Below the pieces are notes generated by a model. The model saw nothing but the letters and a program-made list of their open reading frames with translations. It was not told the DNA's origin and did not search any database. This document shows, in pieces, positions 1 to 6,899 of a DNA stretch of 7,427 nucleotides. Within the stretch, counting starts at the first letter, position 1; every line of letters begins with the position of its first letter. The translations under genes and the position numbers were made by a program. Origin of the DNA: Asaia bogorensis (GTDB lineage Bacteria > Pseudomonadota > Alphaproteobacteria > Acetobacterales > Acetobacteraceae); the NCBI GenBank assembly GCA_945874515.1, contig CAMCHA010000113.1:1-7427 (forward strand), read 5' to 3'.

Positions 1-84
1 TTCAATTGGCGCAAGCAGACGATCTATGGTGGTTCCACCGAGATCCAGAAAAACATCATGGCCAAAGCCTTTTTGGGACTCTGA
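1..84 (+). CDS. pimC: Acyl-CoA dehydrogenase, C-terminal end (partial), probable PimC-like large subunit
   Basis: Only the last 27 codons and the TGA stop are present; the gene begins outside the window. The reading frame gives a tail containing YGGSTEIQKNIMAKAFLGL, the typical C-terminal loop and helix of flavin acyl-CoA dehydrogenases. This loop contacts FAD, and in many family members it carries the catalytic glutamate (YEGT). Here that position is glycine (YGGS), as in many bacterial FadE-type and heteromeric enzymes, so the base would lie elsewhere in the chain or in a partner subunit. The stop lies 3 nt before the start of the next dehydrogenase, so the two are an operon pair and probably form one heteromeric enzyme. 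The pimC name is inferred from the strongly PimD-like neighbour; the family assignment itself is secure. Confidence 0.8.
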   Translation, partial: FNWRKQTIYGGSTEIQKNIMAKAFLGL

Positions 85-87
85 AAC

Positions 88-1239
88 ATGGATTTCGATC
101 TTTCCGAAGACCAGCGGCTGCTGCAGGACAGCCTGACCAAGCTGCTGGCCGATAAATACAAGTTTGAAGACCGCAAGCGCTACCTGAAATCAGCCACGGC
201 CTGGTCGCAGGAAATGTGGGAGGCTTATGCCGATCTCGGCCTGCTCGGTCTGCCCTTCGCGGAAGAAGATGGCGGCTTTGGCGCCGGGCCGGTGGAAGTG
301 ATGCTGATGGCGGAAGCCATGGGTAGCGCGATCACGCTGGAACCTTGGCTCGCGACGGTGGTGATGGGCGGTGGCTTTATCCGCCATGGTGCCTCGGCGG
401 CTCAGCGTGCCGCGATGGTGCCGGAAATTGCGACGGGCAAGCTGAAACTCGCCTTTGGCTATACCGAACCGCAATCGCGCCATGATTTGCATGATGTCGC
501 GACCACGGCGAAGAAGGATGGCGCAGGCTGGGTGCTGGAAGGCCGCAAGGGCGTGGTGCTGCATGGTGATGTGGCAGATCACATCATTGTCACCGCGCGC
601 ATCGGTGGCGCTAGGCGCGACAAATCCGGCATCGGTGTTTTTCTGGTGCCGGCGAATGCAAAGGGTGTGACGCGGCGCGGCTATCCGACCACGGATAGCT
701 TGCGTGGCGCTGAAATCACGCTGGACCGCGTGAGCCTGCCGGCTGAAGCGCTGCTGGGTGATGCCGGCAATGGTCTCGCGTTGGTGGATCGCGTGGTGGA
801 TGAAACCATCGCGGCGCTGGCCGGTGAAGCGCTTGGCGCGATGGATGCGCTGCAAAAATTGACCCTCGATTATCTGAAGACGCGCAAGCAATTCGGCCGG
901 CCGATCGGGACTTTCCAATCCTTGCAGCATCGCGCGGCGGAGATGATGGTCTCCCTGGAAGAAGCGCGTTCCATGGCCATGCTGGCCGCGATGATGGCGC
1001 AGGAGCCGGATGCGCTGGAACGGCGCCGGCAAATGTCGGCGGTGAAGGTGCAGATTGGGCGTTCTGGCAAATTCATCGGCCAAAGCGCCATTCAATTGCA
1101 TGGCGGCATTGCGATGACGATGGAATATCTGGGCGGGCATTACTTCAAGCGGCTCACCACCATCGACACGATGTTCGGCGATGCCGATCATCATTTGACG
1201 CAATTGATGGCGATGGGCGGGCTTAATCAGGCCGCATAA
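88..1239 (+). CDS. pimD: Acyl-CoA dehydrogenase, pimeloyl-CoA dehydrogenase small subunit (PimD-like)
   Basis: A 383-residue flavoprotein of the acyl-CoA dehydrogenase family, predicted to act in the cytoplasm with the upstream subunit to put a 2,3-double bond into pimeloyl-CoA or a related dicarboxylyl/acyl-CoA during beta-oxidation. Visible landmarks are the N-terminal helical start MDFDLSEDQRLL, the LGLPFAEEDGGFGAG segment near residues 52-66, the mid-domain FGYTEPQSRHD near 123-133, TRKQFGRPIGTFQ at 265-277 (FAD and subunit contact) and LHGGIAMTMEY from 337. The loop that carries the catalytic glutamate in YEGT-type enzymes reads IDTMFGDADHH at 359-369, so the usual base is absent. This fits a small, possibly non-catalytic or complementing subunit. 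The ATG is 3 nt after the previous stop, with GGGA 9 nt upstream. Length and N-terminus match the PimD pattern as I remember it. The exact acyl substrate is inference. Confidence 0.88.
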   Translation: MDFDLSEDQRLLQDSLTKLLADKYKFEDRKRYLKSATAWSQEMWEAYADLGLLGLPFAEEDGGFGAGPVEVMLMAEAMGSAITLEPWLATVVMGGGFIRHGASAAQRAAMVPEIATGKLKLAFGYTEPQSRHDLHDVATTAKKDGAGWVLEGRKGVVLHGDVADHIIVTARIGGARRDKSGIGVFLVPANAKGVTRRGYPTTDSLRGAEITLDRVSLPAEALLGDAGNGLALVDRVVDETIAALAGEALGAMDALQKLTLDYLKTRKQFGRPIGTFQSLQHRAAEMMVSLEEARSMAMLAAMMAQEPDALERRRQMSAVKVQIGRSGKFIGQSAIQLHGGIAMTMEYLGGHYFKRLTTIDTMFGDADHHLTQLMAMGGLNQAA

Positions 1240-1261
1240 ACCGGACCTGTCAGCGACTTAT

Positions 1262-1301
1262 CCGTCATGGTCGTGAAGAATTGATGACACGGCCATGACG
1301 G
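1262..1301 (+). terminator. Strong hairpin after the dehydrogenase pair, probable transcription terminator
   Basis: The left arm at 1262-1275 (CCGTCATGGTCGTG) pairs with 1288-1301 (CACGGCCATGACGG) over 14 bp with a single G-U pair. The 12-nt loop is AAGAATTGATGA. It lies 22 nt after the pimD-like stop and 60 nt before the next start, where a terminator would be expected. No T-run follows, so it is not a textbook intrinsic terminator; it could be a Rho-assisted stop, a 3'-end stabiliser or an operator-like inverted repeat. Confidence 0.5.
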
Positions 1302-1361
1302 CGCTTCCCTGACGCCCCATCAAGGGCTACCGAAATAATGACCGGTTAGGGAGAATGCATC

Positions 1362-1919
1362 ATGGCGAATACTGAAGATCCGCGCCTCCAGGAATTGGCT
1401 GATCTGATTGATGGCAAGGGCCATGGCCAATACGGGCTGCATGATGTCACCCAGCGCCAGCATGCTTTGCAAGCCGCCTGGCAGGCAGAGCGTGAGGGTT
1501 GTTCCTCAGCGCTGATTGCCGCCGCGCTGCTGCATGATATCGGCCATTTGGTGCATGATCTGGGTGACAACCCCGCCAAGCATGGCGTGGATGACAAGCA
1601 TGAGGAATTGGGCCAGGCATGGCTGCAAGCTTGGTTCGGCCCGGAAGTGACGGAACCCGTGCGGCTGCATGTCGCCGCCAAGCGCTATCTCTGCGCGACT
1701 GAGGCTGATTACTTCGCCAAACTTTCCCCTGATTCCGTGCTCAGCCTGTCGCTCCAGGGTGGGCCGATGTCAGCCGATGAAGTCGCGGCATTTCGGGCGC
1801 TGCCGCAGGCGGAAGATGCCGTGCGGCTCAGGCGGTTTGATGAAGGCGCCAAGGTAACTGGGTTGGCAACGCCACCCGTGCAGCATTTCCTGCCCCATGT
1901 GGCGGCCTGCCTGAAATAA
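1362..1919 (+). CDS. PhnZ-like HD-domain mixed-valent di-iron oxygenase (phosphonate C-P bond cleavage family)
   Basis: A 185-residue soluble HD-domain protein of the PhnZ/TmpB type. Characterised members are di-iron oxygenases that cleave the C-P bond of 1-hydroxyphosphonates to phosphate and a carboxylate; PhnZ uses 2-amino-1-hydroxyethylphosphonate. The predicted iron ligands are all present: H34, H58-D59 in LLHDIGH, H80 in DKHEELG, H103 in RLHVAAKRYL and D160 in RRFDEGAK. Y24, the gating tyrosine of PhnZ, is also kept. Residues I recall as phosphonate contacts are conserved too (H62, K107, S125, Q132 in LQGGPMS, R157). The position of PhnZ E27, which faces the substrate amine, is H27. The start is chosen from AGGGAG ending 9 nt before the ATG. 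A ribokinase follows 45 nt downstream. No phosphonate hydroxylase (PhnY-like) lies in the window. Family is confident; the substrate is unknown, and a hydroxyphosphonate other than the PhnZ one is likely. Confidence 0.85.
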   Translation: MANTEDPRLQELADLIDGKGHGQYGLHDVTQRQHALQAAWQAEREGCSSALIAAALLHDIGHLVHDLGDNPAKHGVDDKHEELGQAWLQAWFGPEVTEPVRLHVAAKRYLCATEADYFAKLSPDSVLSLSLQGGPMSADEVAAFRALPQAEDAVRLRRFDEGAKVTGLATPPVQHFLPHVAACLK

Positions 1920-1932
1920 TCTTGGCCTTGAC

Positions 1933-1950
1933 CGGGGCGGATGCGCCCCG
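1933..1950 (+). promoter_or_regulatory. GC hairpin between the HD oxygenase and ribokinase genes
   Basis: CGGGGCG at 1933-1939 pairs perfectly with CGCCCCG at 1944-1950 around a GATG loop. The upstream candidate ATG at 1941 lies in this loop. The hairpin starts 14 nt after the oxygenase stop and ends 14 nt before the preferred ribokinase ATG at 1965, partly covering its weak CAGG ribosome site. It could reduce translation of the kinase or act as a weak attenuator. It has no T-run. The structure is seen in the sequence; its role is inferred. Confidence 0.35.
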
Positions 1951-1964
1951 CAGGCTTTGCCCTT

Positions 1965-2855
1965 ATGGGCGGTATTCTCGTCATTGGTTCGTATAATCGC
2001 GACACGGTGCTGCGCCTTGAGCGCTTTCCTGCGCCGGGTGAGACCCTGACCGCGCTTGGCATGGCCGAATTTCATGGCGGCAAGGGCAGTAATCAGGCAG
2101 TGGCGGCGGCGCGGGCGGGCGGGCGTGTTGCGTTGATTGCCGCCATTGGTGATGACGCGCCGGGCCAAGCCGCGCGCACGCTTTGGGCGACGGAAGGCAT
2201 TGATGCTCAGGCGGTGCAAGTAACCCAAGCGTCAACGGGCGCTGCTACCATCCTGCTTGATGCGGCTGGCGAAAATCAGATCATCATCATCCCAGGCGCC
2301 AATGCAGAACTGGCCCTGCCGCCGGGCTTTACGCCGCCCGCAGATATCGCGGTGGCTCTCGCGCAGCTTGAAACCCCGCAAGCCGCCACGGCCGCGCTGT
2401 TTCGTGCGTTGCCCGGTGTCCGCCGCATCCTGAATGTCGCGCCTGCTGCGCCCATCCTGCCGGAGCTTCTCGCCGCGACCGATATGCTGGTGCTGAATGA
2501 AACAGAAGCCGCCATTCTGGCGCAGCGGGAAGCCGAACCCGCCGCCCTGGCTCTTGCGCTCACTGCCGAGACAATGCGCGAAGTGATTGTCACTGCCGGT
2601 GCCGCCGGCGCCTTTTGGGCGCGGCCTGATGGCATTGTGATTGACGCTACCCCGCCCCGCGTGGCTGTCGCCGATACCACCGGCGCGGGAGACGCGTTTC
2701 TGGGCGCCTTCGCGGCCTTCAGCGCAGAGGGGTTCGCGCCGGAAAAGATATTGCGTCTGGCTGTCACCGCGGGCGCGCTTGCCTGCACGCAGCAGGGTGC
2801 CGTGCCCTCCCTACCGCATCGTGCGGCGATCATGGCGCTTGCTGGACGAACCTGA
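1965..2855 (+). CDS. rbsK: Ribokinase, PfkB carbohydrate kinase family
   Basis: A 296-residue cytoplasmic kinase predicted to phosphorylate D-ribose to ribose 5-phosphate with ATP, delivering it to the pentose phosphate pathway. The N-terminus GGILVIGSYNRDTV has the Asn and Asp (N11, D13) expected for sugar binding. FPAPGET follows, then GGKGSNQAVAAARAG from residue 38, the first PfkB signature. The middle stretch ENQIIIIPGANAEL is typical of ribokinase rather than fructokinase. NETE at 178-181 binds the Mg/phosphate network, and DTTGAGD at 237-243 is the second PfkB signature with D243 as catalytic base. Length is close to E. coli RbsK (309). The start at 1965 is preferred over an in-frame ATG at 1941, because the extra eight residues are not family-like and 1941 lies in a hairpin loop. 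It is probably co-transcribed with the HD oxygenase. A related pentose or nucleoside specificity cannot be excluded. Confidence 0.85.
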   Translation: MGGILVIGSYNRDTVLRLERFPAPGETLTALGMAEFHGGKGSNQAVAAARAGGRVALIAAIGDDAPGQAARTLWATEGIDAQAVQVTQASTGAATILLDAAGENQIIIIPGANAELALPPGFTPPADIAVALAQLETPQAATAALFRALPGVRRILNVAPAAPILPELLAATDMLVLNETEAAILAQREAEPAALALALTAETMREVIVTAGAAGAFWARPDGIVIDATPPRVAVADTTGAGDAFLGAFAAFSAEGFAPEKILRLAVTAGALACTQQGAVPSLPHRAAIMALAGRT

Positions 2856-2874
2856 TCAGCCACGTCGAAAGGCG

Positions 2875-3666
2875 TCAGGTCGCCTCGCGGAAAGGCTGCG
2901 CCAGTAACCGATCAAGCCGCTGTTCCTGATCCGCACGAAACTCCACAACGCCAATCACCATGCCAAGCTGCCCAGCGGCCGGTTCCGCGCGATAGGTGCC
3001 GAACAACCTGTCCCAGCAGGAAAGGCAAAAGCCGAAATCGCTATCGGTTTCCTCACGTACTTCGGAATGATGCACGCGATGCATATCGGGGGTCACCAGC
3101 ACCAAGCGCAGCGCACCATCCAGCCAGGCAGGCAGCGCCAGATTGGCGTGGTTGAACAGGCTGGTGGCGTTCAACAGCACTTCAAATACCAAAACTGCCT
3201 CTGCCGGCGCACCAAGGGCCACCACCGCCGCCATCTTGATCGCCATGGACAGTAGAATTTCCACCGGATGAAAGCGCAACCCAGAAGAAGCATCCAATTC
3301 CGGATCAGCATGATGCACGCGATGCAGCCGCCATAAAAACGGCACAGCGTGAAAGACGCGATGCTGGAAATAGATCAGCAGATCCAGCAGCAGCACCGCC
3401 AAAACGCCGCCCACCAGGCCATTCAGCCCCAGCCAGCGGAGCAGCCCAAGCCCCTGGCTTTCCGCGTAAAGCGCCGCACCCATCGCGGCAGCGGGTGCCA
3501 GCAGCCGCACCAGTAGGGAAGCAATCACCACCAGCCCGAAATTCGCCGGCCAGCGCCGCCAGGAAAGCCGCTGCGCCCGGAGCGGAAAGGCGCGTTCCAG
3601 CGCCAGCATGGCGCAAAGCACCCCCAGAAAGGCCGCAAGCCTGATCAGCGGTTCATGGGTCAGCAT
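2875..3666 (-). CDS. Sterol desaturase/fatty acid hydroxylase superfamily membrane di-iron protein
   Basis: A 263-residue integral membrane protein of the fatty acid hydroxylase superfamily (the superfamily that includes sterol desaturases and carotenoid hydroxylases), which uses a histidine-bound di-iron centre to hydroxylate or desaturate a lipid. The histidine clusters are all present: HRVFH (H102, H106), HRVHH (H115, H118, H119), FHP (H133), FNH (H173) and a final HRVHH (H196, H199, H200), followed by the family-typical DFGFCLSCWDRLFGTY. Hydrophobic segments near residues 6-24, 42-67, 80-101 and 141-170 fit four membrane spans with the histidines on the cytoplasmic face. The start is fixed by AAGGAG 10 nt upstream. 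It converges with the ribokinase gene (19 bp between stops) and diverges from the BASS-type transporter gene. The substrate (sterol-like, hopanoid, fatty acyl or carotenoid) cannot be read from sequence alone. Confidence 0.87.
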   Translation of the reverse strand: MLTHEPLIRLAAFLGVLCAMLALERAFPLRAQRLSWRRWPANFGLVVIASLLVRLLAPAAAMGAALYAESQGLGLLRWLGLNGLVGGVLAVLLLDLLIYFQHRVFHAVPFLWRLHRVHHADPELDASSGLRFHPVEILLSMAIKMAAVVALGAPAEAVLVFEVLLNATSLFNHANLALPAWLDGALRLVLVTPDMHRVHHSEVREETDSDFGFCLSCWDRLFGTYRAEPAAGQLGMVIGVVEFRADQEQRLDRLLAQPFREAT

Positions 3667-3761
3667 GGCCTGAATTCTCCTTCGAACATGCCACCATAGC
3701 TTGTGTCGCGCGCCCCGAATTGGAATGCTGCAAACATGATAGCACGCAATAGCCCAAGCTG
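3667..3761. promoter_or_regulatory. Divergent intergenic region between hydroxylase and transporter genes
   Basis: These 95 bp must hold promoters for both divergent genes unless the transcripts overlap. On the minus strand TATGGT near 3699-3694 could be a -10 box, but no convincing -35 goes with it. On the plus strand I see no good sigma-70 pair. The right half holds a short leader ORF. The assignment rests on gene layout, not on recognised promoter motifs. Confidence 0.4.
3677..3682 (-). promoter_or_regulatory. Strong ribosome binding site of the membrane hydroxylase gene
   Basis: On the minus strand this reads AAGGAG, a full Shine-Dalgarno match, 10 nt before the ATG at 3666. It is the best ribosome site in the window and decides the start of the hydroxylase. 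Confidence 0.75.
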
Positions 3762-3762
3762 A
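3736..3762 (+). CDS. Possible eight-residue leader ORF translationally coupled to the transporter
   Basis: ATG at 3736 opens a frame encoding MIARNSPS, and its TGA (3760-3762) overlaps the transporter ATG (3762-3764) as TGATG. GGAA lies 10 nt before this ATG, whereas the transporter ATG has no recognisable ribosome site of its own. That arrangement is classic for termination-reinitiation coupling. Expression is not shown; a short ORF with this layout can arise by chance. Confidence 0.35.
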   Translation: MIARNSPS

Positions 3763-4709
3763 TGGCCCTTGGCTTCCTGGAATGGTCCGCCCGGCGCGGC
3801 GGGCCGCTGCTGGCGCTTGGCATTTTCGCGGGGCTTTTCATCCCGCCCTTGGCCGCCCTGTTTCGCGATGTGGTCACTTTTTCGGTCGCGACGCTGATGA
3901 CGATTGTGCTGCTGCGCGTGGATTTGGCCCAGGTGGTGGCGTATTTGCGCCGGCCCGTGCTGGTGGCGGTGCTGGTCGCCTGGATGATGCTGGTCTGCCC
4001 CATTCTGCTGTTTCTGGTGCTGCGCGGCTTTGGTTTTGATGGGCCGCTTGTCGCGGGGCTGGTCATCAGCGCCATGGGTTGTGCCGCCACATCCTCCCCA
4101 GCATTCGCGCGCATGGTGGGGCTGAATGGGGAAATCTCCTTGGTGGTCGCCATTATCACCACCCTGATCGTGCCCTTTACCGCGCCGCCCTTGGCGCTTG
4201 GGCTGATGGGCATAGATCTGGCCATTTCGCTTTCCGCGCTGATGGGCCGGCTGATGCTGGTGGTCGGGCTGCCCTTGCTGATTTCCGTGGCGCTGCGCCG
4301 GCTTTTGGGCCCCGCGCGGCTGCAACGCTATGCCGGGGCCTTGGATGGTTCCGTGGTGTGGCTGGTGGTGATTTTCGGCTTTGGTGTCATGGATGGGATG
4401 CTGGCAAAAATCACCTCAGACCCCGCCTGGGTGATGGGCGGTCTGGCCTTGGCTTTTGCCGCCAATTTCGGCCTGAATGCCGCAACCGCTTTGGTCTTTG
4501 CGCCCACCGGCAAGAAGCTGGCACTGACTGCGGGCTTGCTCGGCGGCAATCGCAATATGGCGCTGTTTTTGGCGGTGCTGCCGGCCGCGACCGACCAGCG
4601 CATTTTGCTGTTCTTCGCGCTTGGCCAATTCCCGCTTTTCCTGACGCCCTTTCTGCTGCGCCCGATTTATAATCGCTTGAGGCCGAATGACGCCTCAGGC
4701 CGCCCGTAG
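3762..4709 (+). CDS. BASS-fold (bile acid:sodium symporter-like) membrane transporter
   Basis: A 315-residue, very hydrophobic inner-membrane protein with about ten predicted helices, of the bile acid:sodium symporter/arsenite-carrier-like fold. The two helix-crossing motifs are recognisable: [15 protein letters not shown] at 106-120 followed by [17 protein letters not shown], and [16 protein letters not shown] at 259-274. Family members move organic anions such as bile acids, pantoate or pyruvate. By hand alignment to the Neisseria ASBT homologue, the residues that bind sodium are mostly replaced here (for example Leu for E260, Arg for Q264, Pro for N115), so the coupling ion may differ. The start has no clear ribosome site of its own, and an in-frame stop lies at 3750-3752, so ATG 3762 is the earliest ATG. 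The 3' end overlaps the chemotaxis receptor gene by 15 bp. The substrate is unknown. Confidence 0.75.
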   Translation: MALGFLEWSARRGGPLLALGIFAGLFIPPLAALFRDVVTFSVATLMTIVLLRVDLAQVVAYLRRPVLVAVLVAWMMLVCPILLFLVLRGFGFDGPLVAGLVISAMGCAATSSPAFARMVGLNGEISLVVAIITTLIVPFTAPPLALGLMGIDLAISLSALMGRLMLVVGLPLLISVALRRLLGPARLQRYAGALDGSVVWLVVIFGFGVMDGMLAKITSDPAWVMGGLALAFAANFGLNAATALVFAPTGKKLALTAGLLGGNRNMALFLAVLPAATDQRILLFFALGQFPLFLTPFLLRPIYNRLRPNDASGRP

Positions 4710-6722
4710 CCGCGCCACCAAAGATACCACCTCCTGCTCCAGCTCCGCGCTTTGCCGCGCCATGGCATCGGCCTGATCGCCAAGCGCTGTGATTGGGGCG
4801 CCAGCGGCTTCCATGCCGCCCTGCACCTTCGCCACCGCGCCGGCAACAGCTGTGGCGCCCTCTGCCGCCGCGGCGATGCCCTGGGCGATTTCCCGCGTGG
4901 CTGCGCCTTGCTGTTCAATTGCCTCCGCGGCTTCGGCGGCGATGGTATCAATGCGTTGCACAACCTGGGCGATGCCCTGGATCGCCGCCACCGCTTCGGT
5001 CGAAGTACTGCGGATTGCCTGCACCTGGCGCGAAATCTCCTCCGTTGCCTTGGCAGTCTGGGTGGCCAGCGCCTTTACCTCGGAAGCAACCACGGCGAAG
5101 CCCTTGCCGGCATCACCGGCGCGGGCGGCTTCGATGGTGGCATTTAGCGCCAGAAGATTGGTCTGGCCGGCAATGGCGGTGATCAGCTTCACCACATCGC
5201 CGATCTTCTCCGCCGCCCCGGTTAGGCCCTGCACAATGGTATCGGTGCGGCCTGCATCGCTCACCGCCTGGGCGGCAATGCTCGCCGAATGGCGGATTTG
5301 TTCGGAAACCGCCGCCACGGTGGAGGTAAGTTCCTCGGCTGCTGCCGCGACCTTGCCCGTTTCCTCCCGCGCGCGTTCGGCGCTGGCGCCGATGCCGGTG
5401 GTGGCCTGTTGCGCGGTCATCTGTGCTTCGCTGAGCGTGGCGAGCGTTTCGCGGCTGGTTTTCGCTTCCTGCGCCAGGCTTTGCAGGCGGGGCGTGATTT
5501 CCGCTTCCAGCACGCGGCTGGCTTCCGCGCGCAGCGCCGCATAGTCGGATGTGAGGCGCAGGAGTTCCGGCTGAGCTTCATCCCGCGCGGCATTGGCGCT
5601 GGTCAGATCAGCGCGGAGTGTCGCGAGTACGCCGCTATCGGGACGCTTTTCCGAAGCGACGGGGACGCTCGGGCGGCGCGTAACAAAAGCCGTAAGTACG
5701 GCCAAGGCCAGGGCAAGCGCCCCGAGCGCCATGGGCAGAACCTGCGCCGGCAGGTGCTGAGGCTGGGCTGGGCGGGCGCGCTTGGCTTCCTCAGCGGCGG
5801 TGGCCAGCACCGGGCCAATGCTGGATTGGAAACGCGTGCCCGATTCGGCCAGCCGCGCGGCGGCGGCAGCGACATCCTGGCCAGAAGTCACTTCGCGCGC
5901 CCTGCGGGCTGAGGGTGCCTCTAGCGCTTCATGCGCGCGCTGCAAGGCGGCGGCGGCTTCGCTGAGCGGTTGATAGCGCGGCGCATCACCAAGCGCGGAG
6001 ATGGCAGACCGCAGCGTGGCAAGGGCCGTATTCTGCGCCGTGATCAGCGCCTGATGCGCCGCATCATCGCGCGCTGCGCCGGCACGATTGGCGATGCCGA
6101 AAAGTTCTTCCGCCGCGCCACGTGCGCGGAGCAGCGCCGCCTGGCGCGGGATTTCATTATTGGCAAGCAAGCCGCGCGGCCTGGGCGCCTGGCCGCGCGC
6201 TGCGGGCGGCGGATTCATGGCGCGGCTGATTTCCTGGCCCACTTCTGCAATGGCGGGCAGCAAGGCCGCGCGAAACACCCGATGCGCAGCGCCAAGCGCC
6301 GCGATTTGGCGTCCCGCTTCGTGCCGCGCCTGCTGTTCGGCTTCCAGTGCTGCGCCAAGCTGGCGGAGAGCAGCGGCAAGGTTGGTGCTGGTTGACTGGA
6401 CAGAAGCCGGAACCTGAGCATTGCCGCGCAACAAGGTAGTCAAACGGTCTTCCGCCTGGCGCGCCCGGCGCCCTGCATCGGCCAATTCCACATCGGATCG
6501 CGCCAGCAACATGGGTGGCACTGCGCCGGAAAGCTGGGTGGCAAGTCCGGCGATATCCAGGCTGCGCGCCAGCATGGGCAAGCGCGGATCGGCCGGCGGT
6601 GCGGGCAAGCTTTGCGGCAGGCCATACATGATGCCTGCCGTGCCCAAAGCGGTCAGCCCGGCGACAAGGCCAAGCCCCAAAAGAGAGCGTTTGTGGGAGG
6701 GTGCTTGTGTGATGGAGGACAT
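4695..6722 (-). CDS. Methyl-accepting chemotaxis protein (transmembrane receptor)
   Basis: A 675-residue chemoreceptor. A basic N-terminus (HKRS) precedes TM1 near residues 13-33. A largely helical, Ala-rich periplasmic region of about 290 residues follows, then TM2 near 323-346 and a long cytoplasmic coiled-coil hairpin. The signalling tip is unmistakable ([19 protein letters not shown], then [14 protein letters not shown], around 515-555) and binds CheA/CheW. Ala/Glu/Gln-rich flanks such as [18 protein letters not shown] look like methylation helices. I see no clear HAMP domain after TM2, only a predicted coiled coil, and no C-terminal pentapeptide for CheR docking; the protein ends VARLRAA. 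The periplasmic ligand is not recognisable. ATG 6722 is preferred because GGAAAA lies 7 nt upstream; a GTG at 6734 would add four residues (end at 6734). The gene converges with the transporter. Confidence 0.93.
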   Translation of the reverse strand: MSSITQAPSHKRSLLGLGLVAGLTALGTAGIMYGLPQSLPAPPADPRLPMLARSLDIAGLATQLSGAVPPMLLARSDVELADAGRRARQAEDRLTTLLRGNAQVPASVQSTSTNLAAALRQLGAALEAEQQARHEAGRQIAALGAAHRVFRAALLPAIAEVGQEISRAMNPPPAARGQAPRPRGLLANNEIPRQAALLRARGAAEELFGIANRAGAARDDAAHQALITAQNTALATLRSAISALGDAPRYQPLSEAAAALQRAHEALEAPSARRAREVTSGQDVAAAAARLAESGTRFQSSIGPVLATAAEEAKRARPAQPQHLPAQVLPMALGALALALAVLTAFVTRRPSVPVASEKRPDSGVLATLRADLTSANAARDEAQPELLRLTSDYAALRAEASRVLEAEITPRLQSLAQEAKTSRETLATLSEAQMTAQQATTGIGASAERAREETGKVAAAAEELTSTVAAVSEQIRHSASIAAQAVSDAGRTDTIVQGLTGAAEKIGDVVKLITAIAGQTNLLALNATIEAARAGDAGKGFAVVASEVKALATQTAKATEEISRQVQAIRSTSTEAVAAIQGIAQVVQRIDTIAAEAAEAIEQQGAATREIAQGIAAAAEGATAVAGAVAKVQGGMEAAGAPITALGDQADAMARQSAELEQEVVSLVARLRAA

Positions 6723-6821
6723 CGGGTTTTCCACAGCAGAATGATCAATGACTATCCGATCACCCTAGGTGAAATTCCTGAACAGGCCGTGAGGAAGAAC
6801 GCGTATTTTTCAATCAGGCGT

Positions 6822-6848
6822 TTGACATAATATCTGCCGCTTTAAAGA
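6822..6848 (+). promoter_or_regulatory. Possible promoter remnant (consensus -35 TTGACA)
   Basis: A perfect TTGACA lies at 6822-6827 in an AT-rich island unlike the rest of the window. The best -10 partners (TAAAGA at 6843-6848, spacer 15, or AAGAAA at 6845-6850, spacer 17) are poor. It points towards the chemoreceptor relic at 6900-7078 and may be what is left of that gene's promoter. Confidence 0.25.
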
Positions 6849-6899
6849 AATTTTTTACGATGCCGCCTTCTTCGCAATTCAAGCCTGCGTTACGCCGCT

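Noticed and set aside
190..1203. Long minus-strand open frame opposite the PimD-like gene
   Set aside because: Its product is His/Arg-rich with no family features, and the sense frame is a clear dehydrogenase. It is a codon-bias shadow.
1355..1375. Six-codon mini-ORF overlapping the HD oxygenase start
   Set aside because: The ribosome site is too close to this ATG (about 2 nt) and fits ATG 1362 instead.
1941..1964. Upstream ATG as the ribokinase start
   Set aside because: It would add eight non-family residues, lies in a hairpin loop and has no usable ribosome site.
3660..4325. Minus-strand frames opposite the transporter
   Set aside because: They are Gln/His/Arg-rich or Ser/Thr-rich, without domains, opposite a coherent ten-helix protein.
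4789..5544. Long plus-strand open frame opposite the chemoreceptor
   Set aside because: It is low-complexity Ala/Ser/Val and lies opposite the conserved signalling tip, so it is a shadow of the GC-rich receptor gene.
6735..6860. Promoter or flagellar sigma-28 site for the chemoreceptor on the minus strand
   Set aside because: I looked for a TAAA plus GCCGATAA pair and a sigma-70 pair and found only weak partial matches.
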